Positions 14,523-23,595 are shown, counted from the first letter of the stretch. The stretch is DNA of 24,134 bases from Alcaligenaceae bacterium (GCA_947380655.1 CANCRX010000045.1:1-24134); one strand, 5' to 3'. The notes: generated by a model not told the origin, from the letters alone. Numbers and translations are program-made.

Positions 14523-15425
14523 TTATTTCGTAATTAGCGCAGGAGATTCTGTCAACCAATGTCTTGCAATATCCTCTCGCCGGGCAAACCATACGGAATA
14601 TTGCTTGAGTGACTCCAACAAACTAATCAGGCCCTGAATGCGACCAGGTCGGCCAATAATCCGAGTATGCAGTCCAATGGTCAGCATGCGAGGAGCATGC
14701 TGGCCTTCACGCAACAGTGTTTGTACGGCATCCATGGTGTAGTCGCAAAAATGCTGACCTAAGACCAAGTCGTGATTCACAAAAAAACGCATATCATTCG
14801 TGTCAAATCCATACGGCAAAATCAAATGCGGTTTGCCATCAATGGTCTGGTAATAAGGTAAATCATCGTTATACGCATCGCTATCGTATAGAAAACCACC
14901 GTGCTCCACCAACAGCTTTCTAGTATTGACAGAAGCTGAAGACTTAGTGTGCCAACCAACCGGGGCTTTACCGTAAAGCTCGATAAAAGTTTTCACGCAC
15001 CGTGCAATCAGCGCACGCTCATCGTCAATTGGCATCGCTGCATGAGACTCCCAACGCCAGCCGTGGCAGCAGAGCTCATCACCTCTTTTCATTGCGTGCT
15101 CAGCGACCCACGGCGTTGCGAGCAATCCTCGCGCGCAAACGTTCAAAGTCAGCGGAACACCAGCTTGTTCGAACGCTTGCATGATTCGCCAGTAACCCGC
15201 ACGCGCACCATATTCGAAATGGCTTTCCATGCACAGGTCAGGTACATTTTCTATACGATTGCGGACTTCGTGAGTATCCTCGTTATAAGGATCACCAGCA
15301 TTGATTGAAAACTCTGCTCCTTCCTCTATGTTTAAGACAAAAGACACTGCAAGGTTTTTATCCTCAGGCCATCGAACGTTGGGAGGCTGGCCACCATAAC
15401 CAAAAAAATCACGATCAATAATCAT
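14523..15425 (-). CDS. PuuE-like allantoinase / polysaccharide-deacetylase-family amidohydrolase
   Basis: 300 residues, close to PuuE (about 308). The order of conserved stretches follows PuuE: RDFFGYGGQPPNVRWP at the start, SFVLNIEEGAE, MESHFEYGARAGYWRIM, CCHGWRWES, DSDAYNDDLPYY and IGLHTRIIGRPGRI. PuuE opens the ring of allantoin in the cytoplasm. The segment GWHTKSSASVNTRKL differs from the PuuE sequence as I remember it, so a related cyclic amide could be the true substrate. The upstream amidohydrolase gene ends 4 bases before, and the racemase-like gene follows 12 bases after, so all three are one unit. The ribosome site is weak (AGG), consistent with coupled translation. Confidence 0.85.
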   Translation of the reverse strand: MIIDRDFFGYGGQPPNVRWPEDKNLAVSFVLNIEEGAEFSINAGDPYNEDTHEVRNRIENVPDLCMESHFEYGARAGYWRIMQAFEQAGVPLTLNVCARGLLATPWVAEHAMKRGDELCCHGWRWESHAAMPIDDERALIARCVKTFIELYGKAPVGWHTKSSASVNTRKLLVEHGGFLYDSDAYNDDLPYYQTIDGKPHLILPYGFDTNDMRFFVNHDLVLGQHFCDYTMDAVQTLLREGQHAPRMLTIGLHTRIIGRPGRIQGLISLLESLKQYSVWFARREDIARHWLTESPALITK

Positions 15426-15429
15426 ATAG

Positions 15430-16926
15430 TCAGAACCTGGCCTGAAAAGTATTATCAGGAATCATACATTTCAAGCTGCGCAGATAAACCTCTTCCATTG
15501 CAGCACGCATTGGCCCGACAGAGGCCTCCGCCGCATCAAACTGCGGGCATAATGATTCGTAAGCGGATTGAATCTCCCTGAGCAGACCCCTCTCATCAAT
15601 ACGGGTCAATTGACCATTACGCATCACCGCATCACCATCTATAAACGCGCTGTCAACTGACTGACCACGCTCAGCGTAAACTAATTGACGAACCGGATCG
15701 CCAAGTGGGGTAAAACTCGGAGTATCCAACTTATAAACGACGAGATCGGCCTTCATCCCAGGAGTAATGACTCCTAGCTGATTTTCCATACCTAGCGCTT
15801 TCGCACCACCTAACGTACATGCCTTTAAGGCTTCCGCTGCTGTCAACCAGCGGTTGTAGTCGTTATCACGGATTTTTGACAAGGCTGCGGCAGTACCCAT
15901 CACATTCAACATGTTGCAAGTGACAGTCGAAGAACAACCATCCGCCCCTAAGCTCAGATTAATACCGGCATCCAGGACAGCTCTGACAGGTTGCGAGCCA
16001 GAACCCAACATAAGGTTGCTCCAGGCATTATGTTGAACCGTAGCACCTGCATCAGCGATCATTTTTAATTCATCTGGATTGAGCCACACAGCATGAATCA
16101 AAGTCGTCTTATCTTTTAGAAAGCCAAGCTCAGCTAAACGGGCAATCATGGTTTTTCCATAAAAAGCCATACCCGTAACAACTTGCAAACGCGTTTCCTG
16201 CACATGAATGGCACAGGGTAAATCCAATTCATCTGCGAGCGCGCGACAAGACTGTAAAAACTCACTCGAACACCGATGCGGTGCAGACGGGGAAACCATG
16301 ATGCCCACCCTATTTTGCTGAGGATGACGGCTTATCGCAAGTCTGCGAACCATCTCCATCAAAGCAGTGGGATCGGGTCTAGGCAGCCCGCGCAATTGGG
16401 CTGCAAGCGCAGGGGGAAAAACCTGATCAACATCCATATAGTTATCAACAATCGGGCGATCCATCATTGAAAAGCCGACTACCGCACGCATGCCTATATC
16501 TTCATAAGCCTGAAACACCGCATCGATCATTTCCTCATCCAGCACACTACCAGGACTCATATCATCAACGATTGTGGTAGTTCCTGTTCGTAGCGACTCA
16601 ATCGCACCGATCAAAGTTCTTAAGTACACCTGTCTTGCAGTTAACACGACCGGTTTAACTGTCCGCACATAATTCATCCATAATTCAAGCGGTAAATTTT
16701 CAAAACGACCTTTTTGAAAATGCTCGTGAGAGTGCAAATGACCATCGATCAGTCCAGGAACAACCAACTTTCCTGTCATCGATACGATTTCACCATCTGT
16801 CGCAGTATGCGCAGGTACGATCGCGCTGATAAGCGCGCCTTCAATGACCACATCAACGGGTGCAGCTTGATATTGCTGGTCGGGCCCCAGAATGGCTTGA
16901 ACATTTTGAAGAATCGTTCTTTTCAT
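15430..16926 (-). CDS. TRZ/ATZ-family metal-dependent amidohydrolase/deaminase
   Basis: 498 residues from ATG 16926. A classic subtype-III amidohydrolase: HLH (63-65) after the first beta-sandwich, HVQE (241-244), LIHAVW (His278), QHNAWSNLMLGSG (299-310) and LGADG (Asp329), all expected metal and catalytic positions. The family deaminates or hydrolyses purines, pterins, triazines and related N-heterocycles; the HNAWSN segment resembles NPxSN of this group. The exact substrate cannot be read. Given the PuuE-like and racemase-like neighbours, a purine, ureide or hydantoin derivative is plausible. An in-frame TTG at 16932 is less likely than the ATG. Probably cytoplasmic; no signal peptide. Confidence 0.9.
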   Translation of the reverse strand: MKRTILQNVQAILGPDQQYQAAPVDVVIEGALISAIVPAHTATDGEIVSMTGKLVVPGLIDGHLHSHEHFQKGRFENLPLELWMNYVRTVKPVVLTARQVYLRTLIGAIESLRTGTTTIVDDMSPGSVLDEEMIDAVFQAYEDIGMRAVVGFSMMDRPIVDNYMDVDQVFPPALAAQLRGLPRPDPTALMEMVRRLAISRHPQQNRVGIMVSPSAPHRCSSEFLQSCRALADELDLPCAIHVQETRLQVVTGMAFYGKTMIARLAELGFLKDKTTLIHAVWLNPDELKMIADAGATVQHNAWSNLMLGSGSQPVRAVLDAGINLSLGADGCSSTVTCNMLNVMGTAAALSKIRDNDYNRWLTAAEALKACTLGGAKALGMENQLGVITPGMKADLVVYKLDTPSFTPLGDPVRQLVYAERGQSVDSAFIDGDAVMRNGQLTRIDERGLLREIQSAYESLCPQFDAAEASVGPMRAAMEEVYLRSLKCMIPDNTFQARF

Positions 16927-16949
16927 TTTCAATCAATCCAATTCTATTT

Positions 16950-17765
16950 TTATTTCATGTATCGGGAAATTCCTGCCAGTTTTTCCATCACAATCATCAA
17001 TCCTAGCGTGGCTGCGATGAGCGCTCCGGATGCTGCAGCAGCACGAACATCCAAGCTATCCTCAATAATGTGCCAGAGCCGGATAGGCAAGACCTCAGAA
17101 CGGGCATCAGAGAGAAAAAGTGATAAAGCGACATTATCCAGAGAGGCCATCAACGCAATGAACGCCCCCGTTGCGATACCTGGTAGCAAAGCAGGTAACT
17201 CAACGCGTCGAAAGGTAAACCAGCCCGAAGCACCCAGGCTACGCGAGCAATCCAGAAGTGCTGGATCAAGTTGCGCATAACTCGCAGAAGCTGTTCGCAG
17301 TACATAAGGCGAACAAATTGCAACATGACCAATAACAAGCGTGCTGAAGGATAAGCCTTGTCCAAGCATATTGAACAACATCAGAATACCCAGACCAAGC
17401 GCAAGGCTCGGCAACATTAAGGGAGACATTAAAAATGAATCTAATATCCTTGCCCAACTGGATTTATTACGGGCCAGGGCAAGTGCCGCAGCAGTGGCTA
17501 AGAGTGTCGATATGAACGTAGCAGTCAACGCTAATCTTAAACTCAGCATAAAAGCATCTATTATTTCCGGGGAATCCTGAAATAGCGCCTCGTACCATCT
17601 CACAGAATAACCAGGGGGAGGAAATTTCAGTGAATAACCCGAAGTGAAGGATGTGACCACAACGATTATGGTTGGTATAACGAGCAACAGAATACCTATC
17701 GCTGCGGCGAGTCCGAGTAAAAATAAAAAACTATGACGATCTAATTTAGATAGTCGCCTAACCAT
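16950..17765 (-). CDS. PotC-like ABC transporter inner-membrane permease
   Basis: 271 residues with six hydrophobic segments. The coupling motif for the ATPase is DCSRSLGASGWFTFRRVELPALLPG, an EAA-type loop in which the usual E-A-A is D-C-S. Pattern and length match the second permease of spermidine/putrescine-type importers. It overlaps the PotB-like gene by 8 bases, implying coupled translation and equal amounts of both permeases. Confidence 0.92.
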   Translation of the reverse strand: MVRRLSKLDRHSFLFLLGLAAAIGILLLVIPTIIVVVTSFTSGYSLKFPPPGYSVRWYEALFQDSPEIIDAFMLSLRLALTATFISTLLATAAALALARNKSSWARILDSFLMSPLMLPSLALGLGILMLFNMLGQGLSFSTLVIGHVAICSPYVLRTASASYAQLDPALLDCSRSLGASGWFTFRRVELPALLPGIATGAFIALMASLDNVALSLFLSDARSEVLPIRLWHIIEDSLDVRAAAASGALIAATLGLMIVMEKLAGISRYMK

Positions 17766-18609
17766 GAATAAATCCTTTACTGCGTCGTCCCATAAAATTA
17801 ATCAAAGATACAAGCGCCATCACGGTGCAGAGCAAAATCACTGCGATCGTCGCCGCAAAGGGATAATTTTGTGACTGAATCGCCTGCTGATATATATAAA
17901 AGGGCATAAAAATCATCCGCCCTCCTCCAATCAAAGTCTGAGTCACAAATGCACTGGCTGAGGCAGCAAACACTAACAATGAACCCGCTAACAAACCTGG
18001 CATGGAGAGCGGCAACGTGACGCTAAAAAAAGTTCGCCAGTAGCCTGCACCTAAAGCATATGAGGCATCTTTGAGTCTGGAGTCAATCGAAGAAAGCGAT
18101 GAAATCAAAGGCAAGATCATCATCGGCATTTCGATTTGTGAAACAGCGATGATGACCGCACCCTGTGTATAAAGTAGTTTGATGGGAGTCGTGATCAAAC
18201 CCAGGGAAATAAGCAATTGATTAATCAGACCTTCACGTCCCAGAATCACCACCCAGGAAAATGTTCTCACTACAGAACTCGTTAGCAGTGGTAACAGGAT
18301 AGCGAACAAAAGTAATCGCTGCCAACCACGGGACAGGAGGGTATAAACATAGGCAACAGGGTACCCAATCAAAATTGAAACAATCACTGAAATTAACGCG
18401 ATAAACAATGTTTCAAGCAGAATCCCGCGATTAAAACCATCCCCAACAAATTTGACATACTGCCCTACGCCCAGCTGTGTCATGGAAGCATCATTAAAGA
18501 TACTGACACCCAGCATTAATAGCAGTGGTATTGCCACAAAGAAACTGAAAAAAATCACCAGTGGCAATACCAACCACTTATCCCGATGCGAGTTGAGCGG
18601 GGCTTTCAT
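17758..18609 (-). CDS. PotB-like ABC transporter inner-membrane permease
   Basis: 283 residues from ATG 18609. Six hydrophobic segments and an EAA-type loop (KDASYALGAGYWRTFFSVTL) place it with the first permease of PotABCD-type importers. The start was chosen because the 33 residues that could be added upstream overlap the preceding binding-protein gene and are charged (KSKSKSES). The binding-protein gene ends 10 bases upstream. Confidence 0.92.
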   Translation of the reverse strand: MKAPLNSHRDKWLVLPLVIFFSFFVAIPLLLMLGVSIFNDASMTQLGVGQYVKFVGDGFNRGILLETLFIALISVIVSILIGYPVAYVYTLLSRGWQRLLLFAILLPLLTSSVVRTFSWVVILGREGLINQLLISLGLITTPIKLLYTQGAVIIAVSQIEMPMMILPLISSLSSIDSRLKDASYALGAGYWRTFFSVTLPLSMPGLLAGSLLVFAASASAFVTQTLIGGGRMIFMPFYIYQQAIQSQNYPFAATIAVILLCTVMALVSLINFMGRRSKGFIHG

Positions 18610-18619
18610 TGATTCGCTC

Positions 18620-19672
18620 TTAGACTTTGACTTCGCGGTTAAAACGATCGATATACTCAGCACGACGAGGGTTGAGTTTGAGCCAGTCCGTACTGCGGAA
18701 TGCCTCAAGCTCTGTCATATCCTTCGCTATCTTGGCGAGTTCCCCGGTGAATTGAGCGTTTTTATTGGTCGGTGCAACAAAATAGGGTGCGTTGCTCATT
18801 TTTTGCTGTACGTCCTGACTCAGCGCAGTATTAATATACTCAGCAGCAAGATCTGGAACTTTAGTATTTTTAACAATATGCATGGTGCTACGTACTAAGC
18901 CCCAGTTACTGTCGGGTCGCGCAAGCGCCACAGGAACACCCTTGGCTTTAAGAGCTTCGATGTTGTTGATGTAGTGCACTGAAAAATCAATTTGTCCCTG
19001 CTGAAAGAGAGTAGCGAGAATGCCAGGATTTGCAGCCACTGCACCAACGTTTGGCAACAGTTTTTTAACAAAATCAAAAGCTGGCTCCATATTCTCTTCA
19101 CTGCCACCGTTGATACGGGCAATTTCGGCCATCCAGGCCGAACCGAGTGTGGAACCCATCGAGACCAAGCCAATACGTCCCTTGAACTCTGGTTTCAACA
19201 TATCGTTCCAGGAGGTAGGTGGTGTTTTGATACGCTCGGTGTTGTAGGCAATTCCGTAAATCTGCGCAGAAACGTATGCGCCCAAGCCGGAGGGATCGAT
19301 AAATTTAGGTGGCAAATCTTTCAGATTCGGTATTTTATCTACAGGCAGTTTTTCATAGATACCCTGATCGCGTGTCGCAAGATATGGGCCCTCATCGAGC
19401 AACACCACATCAAAGGGAGGCGCTGCTCGGGATGCATTGATTTTTGCAACCGTATCTACCGCGAGTGAGGCGACAAGATTAACCTGAGCGCCTGTGGCCT
19501 TACGAAAAGCTGGCAATAGAATTCCACGATGCGACTCTTCCCAGGCACCAGGAAAGGTGGTTGCTGCCAAGGTCGGTGTTTGTGAAAAAGATAATCCAGG
19601 CACACCGATTGAGAGTCCTGTCGCCCCTGCGGCCCCAATAGCTTTAAGAATATTGCGTCGTTGCATTTTCAT
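18620..19672 (-). CDS. PotD-like periplasmic substrate-binding protein with Tat-type signal
   Basis: 350 residues from ATG 19672, which follows AAGGGAG at 6-base spacing; an in-frame TTG at 19693 lies upstream of this site and is rejected. The N-terminus QRRNILKAIGAAGATGLSIG has twin arginines before a hydrophobic stretch, indicating Tat export as a folded protein. The rest matches the PotD/extracellular solute-binding family: TFPGAWEESHRGILLPAF, FDVVLLDEGPYLATRDQG, YGIAYNTERIKTPPTSWND. It delivers the substrate to the PotB/PotC-like permeases. Whether a polyamine-type carboxylate pocket exists cannot be read with confidence, so the ligand stays open; the downstream enzymes point to an N-heterocycle or ureide. 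Confidence 0.92.
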   Translation of the reverse strand: MKMQRRNILKAIGAAGATGLSIGVPGLSFSQTPTLAATTFPGAWEESHRGILLPAFRKATGAQVNLVASLAVDTVAKINASRAAPPFDVVLLDEGPYLATRDQGIYEKLPVDKIPNLKDLPPKFIDPSGLGAYVSAQIYGIAYNTERIKTPPTSWNDMLKPEFKGRIGLVSMGSTLGSAWMAEIARINGGSEENMEPAFDFVKKLLPNVGAVAANPGILATLFQQGQIDFSVHYINNIEALKAKGVPVALARPDSNWGLVRSTMHIVKNTKVPDLAAEYINTALSQDVQQKMSNAPYFVAPTNKNAQFTGELAKIAKDMTELEAFRSTDWLKLNPRRAEYIDRFNREVKV

Positions 19673-19706
19673 TAAATACTCCCTTATAGGCAAATGGCTT
19701 GTTTAG

Positions 19707-20810
19707 TTAATCAGCAGTTAAAAATACGGCAGGATTCGCGTCAGCCCGCAAACGCAATTTGACGCAATCCCCATGATTCAGTGAAATCGATGCGCGTCTA
19801 GACATCGATAACTTGATACTTTTTCCATCACTCAATAAAAGATCCAGAACCAAAGTCGGACCGAGTGGCATTACTAATTGAATGATGGCGGACATAGCGT
19901 CCGGATCAGTTCCGGTGTCGTCTAACTCCCATTGCTCAGGTCTAACAGCAATCGAAACAGGCCCCAATACGCTGCACGGGGCCGGCTCTGGTATGAATAA
20001 ATTTTCACCAATGGCAGTCGTCGCTCGATAACCCTTTTCATCTTTAGTCAGTCGTGCATCAATCAAATTAGCTGTGCCAACAAAGGTCGCGACAAATGAG
20101 GTATTGGGCCTGTCATAAATCACTGCTGGCGTATCAAATTGCTCTAGCCTACCCGCATTTAATACGGCAACACGATCTGACATACTGAGCGCTTCCTCCT
20201 GATCATGGGTCACCATGATGGTGGTGATATTGAACGCGCGCTGAAGCCTGCGAATCTCGATTTGCATATCTAGTCGTAGATTTTTATCTAACGCACCGAG
20301 TGGCTCATCGAGCAGCAGTATCCTTGGGTTAACGGCCAGAGTTCGAGCCAGTGCGACACGCTGCTGTTGCCCCCCAGACAGTTCACGAGGATATCGTTTG
20401 GCCAGGCCGGTCAGCCTAACGGTATCGAGCATTTCCTCGACCCTCTCACCAATTTTTTTTCTATCTCCCAGACCGCGTGCCTGCAACCCATAGGCGATAT
20501 TGGCAGCAACAGTCATATGAGGAAACAGGGCATAACTCTGAAACACAATTCCAACATCGCGCGCAGCAGGACTTAACCCGGCGACATCTTTCCCATCGAT
20601 TTTCAGAACACCTTCTGACTGCTGCATTAAACCGGACAAGATACGCAGCAAAGTACTTTTGCCACAACCTGAGGGTCCGAGGAGCGTGACAAACTCTCCC
20701 GGATGAATATCCAGGCTCACGTCGTCAACGACAAGACTTTCGCCATAGCGGTGGCAAACTCTATCCAGAGTCAACCGCGCACCCGATACATTTTCCTGAA
20801 TAATTGTCAT
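19707..20810 (-). CDS. PotA-like ABC transporter ATPase
   Basis: 367 residues from ATG 20810. Walker A GPSGCGKST (45-53), signature LSGGQQQR, Walker B LLLDEPLGALD, H-loop MVTHDQEEA, then a C-terminal TOBE-type region (VRPEQWEL and onward). It energises the PotB/PotC-like permeases from the cytoplasm. First gene of a seven-gene operon running to 13857. The ribosome site is weak, and an in-frame TTG at 20813 gives only one more residue. The 5' leader carries two overlapping hairpins (20824-20847). Confidence 0.93.
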   Translation of the reverse strand: MTIIQENVSGARLTLDRVCHRYGESLVVDDVSLDIHPGEFVTLLGPSGCGKSTLLRILSGLMQQSEGVLKIDGKDVAGLSPAARDVGIVFQSYALFPHMTVAANIAYGLQARGLGDRKKIGERVEEMLDTVRLTGLAKRYPRELSGGQQQRVALARTLAVNPRILLLDEPLGALDKNLRLDMQIEIRRLQRAFNITTIMVTHDQEEALSMSDRVAVLNAGRLEQFDTPAVIYDRPNTSFVATFVGTANLIDARLTKDEKGYRATTAIGENLFIPEPAPCSVLGPVSIAVRPEQWELDDTGTDPDAMSAIIQLVMPLGPTLVLDLLLSDGKSIKLSMSRRASISLNHGDCVKLRLRADANPAVFLTAD

Positions 20811-20823
20811 CAACTTAGATGCC

Positions 20824-20847
20824 GAGGAAATACATTCCTCATGGAAT
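20824..20847 (-). promoter_or_regulatory. mutually exclusive hairpins in the leader of the PotA-like operon
   Basis: On the minus strand, ATTCC-ATGA-GGAAT (20847-20834) and GAGGAA-TGTAT-TTCCTC (20840-20824) share seven bases and cannot form together. The second ends 13 bases before the start codon. There is no U run, so any effect would be on translation or RNA stability. Neither loop has the ANTAR pattern. Confidence 0.4.
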
Positions 20848-20882
20848 TAGAGAAATGTCTATTACTGATTTCCTATAGCACT

Positions 20883-20898
20883 AGCAATATTTATGCCA
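20883..20898 (-). promoter_or_regulatory. sigma-54 (-24/-12) promoter of the uptake/amidohydrolase operon
   Basis: Minus-strand TGGCATAAATATTGCT, nearly the same as the nirB promoter, with correct GG-GC spacing. The expected start is near 20872, giving a leader of about 60 bases. Confidence 0.8.
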
Positions 20899-20969
20899 TG
20901 TAATGACCGATATCGCAGGAGACATTGCTGGGCACTGTCAAGAAATTCTCGCACCAAATTTAAACCTGA

Positions 20970-20986
20970 TGCACCAAAGGAGTGCT
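20970..20986. promoter_or_regulatory. candidate NtrC enhancer site
   Basis: Plus-strand TGCACCAAAGGAGTGCT matches 10 of 12 fixed positions of TGCACC-N5-GGTGCA. Its centre is about 106 bases upstream of the expected sigma-54 start, a typical distance. A second GCACCAAA lies 20 bases away at 20951-20958, two helical turns, and could be a half-site. The site overlaps the last codons of the P-type ATPase gene. Confidence 0.5.
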
Positions 20987-23510
20987 AAGCAATACGCGCT
21001 AAGCTTTTTAAACCCTGTAAAGGAATAACCAATAAAACACCCAGTAATACAGTGCCACTCCATGCCAAGGGAGACAGGGTCGTAAACCCAAAGGCCCCAC
21101 TGACCACAGGCACAGTGGTGATAAGTACCAGTGCACATAGCGTCCCAAGTAATACCCAAAGACTCACAGGAGAAAGTCCACGCAACATGCCTTGCCATTC
21201 TATATGGATGGATCGATTAGGAAATATCAACACCGCATTGGCAATAACCAGCAACAAGAAAGCGGCACAACCTGCCACACCAGATGAAAATCCATGACTT
21301 AATATCCAGGCATATAAACCGATCACACATGCCGTAACCAGCACGCCCTGCGACAGGCTCAGCCAAAGTAGCCTGTTTGAAACAAGAGGCTCGTCAGTCC
21401 TCCTCGGTGGCTGCTCCATCAGGCCACGATCGCGATCCTCAGACTCAAATACGATCGAACAGGCGGGATCAATGACGAGTTCAAGGAAAGCAATATGAAT
21501 AGGCGCTAGCAATATAGGTAAGCCGAACAAAATCGGAATGATCGCCAGACCAACAATCGGAATATGCACAGCGAGCGTATAAACCATCGCATGTCGTAAA
21601 TTCGCGAAGGTTTTTCTTCCTCGATGAATAGCCTCCAAGATCGAGGAAAAATTATCCTCTAACAAGACTAAGGATGAGGCTTCTCGGGCGACATCGGTTC
21701 CTCGCTGTCCCATCGCAATACCAATATGCGCGGACTTTAGCGCGGGAGCATCATTGACCCCATCACCGGTCATGGCAACTACTTCACCCTGTGATTTCAA
21801 CCCGTTAACCAACTGTAGTTTTTGTTGTGGTTTAACTCTGGCAAATATATTGACAGTTTTCAGGGATATCAAAAAAGTCTGATCAGACATCTGTGAAATT
21901 TCATCACCAGTCAGGATCTGATCATGATCAATCCCAGCCTGCTTAGCGATAGCACGTGCAGTTCGCGGATGGTCTCCAGTGATCATCATGACACGTATTG
22001 CAGCGCGTTTGCATTGCTCAACTGAGGCCACTACGTCTTTGCGTAAAGGATCTGCCAATCCGATCAACCCCACCCATTCGAATGCAAAATCATGCTGCAA
22101 CTCAGGCCAGAGGCCACGAGATGCATGCGTTGCCTTAGCAACCCCTAGAACACGCAATCCCTGATCTGCCATTGCAGCAGCGCTCTGAGTGATCAACTCA
22201 AGCTGATGAGGCTCCATATGGCAAAGGTCCGCGACAGCTTCTGGAGCGCCTTTTGCTGCAACCAGATCAAATAATTTGTCAGTACCGCGCCACAGATGGG
22301 TCATGGCAAGTAGTTGTGGAGACAACTCGTACTCTCGAGAGAGAGTCCACTCAGGATGCAAATATTTTGATTCCTGTAACTGCGCCCTGGCTAATTCGTG
22401 AAAAGCTTTTTCCATCGGATCATGTGGCTCAATCTCACTTGCTAACACGGCATATTCAATGAGCTCGTGAAAGTCGTCAGGTAATTCACGCTCAGCGAGC
22501 TGCTGAACATTCAAATCGCGTGCCGGTATGCTCAGGGCAGCAACACTCATCTGATTTTCGGTCAAGGTACCGGTTTTATCGACACACAGTACTGTAGTTT
22601 GCCCGAGTGTTTCAATCGCATTGAGTCGACGAGTCAGCACTTTTTTTAATGCAAGTCGGCGCGCCGCTAGCGCAAAAAAAACGATCATGATCACAGGTAA
22701 TTCTTGTGGCAAAACCGCCATGGCGAGCGTGATACCCGCCAGAATAGACTGTACCCAGCCACCGTAGATCAACCAAAACAACACCATTAAAAACAAACAT
22801 AAAAAAATACCAATTACGGCCAGCCGCTTGGTCAGCTTGGCAACACTATCGCGCAAAGGTGAAGTCTGGACTCCAATCGCCTCAAGAGATTTTCCAATCC
22901 GTCCGAATTCAGTTTCATGCCCTGTTTGCGAGATACGGATTAATCCCTGACCACGCACAACTAGCGTGCCCGCATAAAGCAAACTATTCAAAACTTGCTT
23001 TTCAACTATTTCAGACTCGCCCGTCAACATAGACTCATCGCAGGCGAGCTCATGCGATTCAAGCAAAACCCCATCAGCCGAGATCCTGTCACCTTCAGAA
23101 ATTATCAGGAGATCCTCTCTGACGACTTCCCGCCCAGGGATTCGCTGTGCTGAACCGTTGCGAATCACCAAAGCACGCGGACTGGACATCTCACGCAAAG
23201 CCTCTAATGCATTATCGGTACGACGTTCCTGCAAAATAGTGATGGTGATGATAATGCCGACAAAACCGAGCAATATCATCGCTTCGTGCGCATCCCCCAT
23301 CAAAAGGTATAGCGCTCCCGCACCAATCAGCAATAAAAACATCGGTTCGCGCATGACATCCCAGACAATGTCACGCAAGGTGCGACGCTGGCTGACGCCC
23401 AACTCATTCGGGCCATCCTCAAGCAAACGTTGCAAGGCAATTTCCGGACTCAGTCCACGATTCAAGTTTTCATCCATATTAATGATCGTAGTCCTGATTA
23501 AGGATTTCAT
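20985..23510 (-). CDS. P2-like cation-translocating P-type ATPase
   Basis: 841 residues. Actuator motif MLTGES, phosphorylation site DKTGT (about 311-315), nucleotide-domain motif KGAPE, hinge TGDGVNDAP (about 579-587), and a C-terminal membrane block as in Ca2+/Mn2+-type P2 pumps. The fourth-helix ion motif reads AVLPQELPVI, with Gln where Ca2+ pumps have Glu (PEGLP-type), and helix 6 reads LELVIDPACSIVFESE. No N-terminal heavy-metal domain (CxxC) is present. The transported ion is therefore not assignable. ATG 23510 has no clear ribosome site; an in-frame ATG at 23477 (MDENLNRGLSP) is an equally credible start. It is divergent from the aldolase gene and not obviously linked to the nitrogen operons. 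Confidence 0.88.
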   Translation of the reverse strand: MKSLIRTTIINMDENLNRGLSPEIALQRLLEDGPNELGVSQRRTLRDIVWDVMREPMFLLLIGAGALYLLMGDAHEAMILLGFVGIIITITILQERRTDNALEALREMSSPRALVIRNGSAQRIPGREVVREDLLIISEGDRISADGVLLESHELACDESMLTGESEIVEKQVLNSLLYAGTLVVRGQGLIRISQTGHETEFGRIGKSLEAIGVQTSPLRDSVAKLTKRLAVIGIFLCLFLMVLFWLIYGGWVQSILAGITLAMAVLPQELPVIMIVFFALAARRLALKKVLTRRLNAIETLGQTTVLCVDKTGTLTENQMSVAALSIPARDLNVQQLAERELPDDFHELIEYAVLASEIEPHDPMEKAFHELARAQLQESKYLHPEWTLSREYELSPQLLAMTHLWRGTDKLFDLVAAKGAPEAVADLCHMEPHQLELITQSAAAMADQGLRVLGVAKATHASRGLWPELQHDFAFEWVGLIGLADPLRKDVVASVEQCKRAAIRVMMITGDHPRTARAIAKQAGIDHDQILTGDEISQMSDQTFLISLKTVNIFARVKPQQKLQLVNGLKSQGEVVAMTGDGVNDAPALKSAHIGIAMGQRGTDVAREASSLVLLEDNFSSILEAIHRGRKTFANLRHAMVYTLAVHIPIVGLAIIPILFGLPILLAPIHIAFLELVIDPACSIVFESEDRDRGLMEQPPRRTDEPLVSNRLLWLSLSQGVLVTACVIGLYAWILSHGFSSGVAGCAAFLLLVIANAVLIFPNRSIHIEWQGMLRGLSPVSLWVLLGTLCALVLITTVPVVSGAFGFTTLSPLAWSGTVLLGVLLVIPLQGLKSLARIA

Positions 23511-23595
23511 ATTGAAATATGAATGAAATCATTAAAAATAACTATGCTGCGAATGTTTGCCTCAGGTAAGATCAAAAAAAACGGAGGATGACAAC

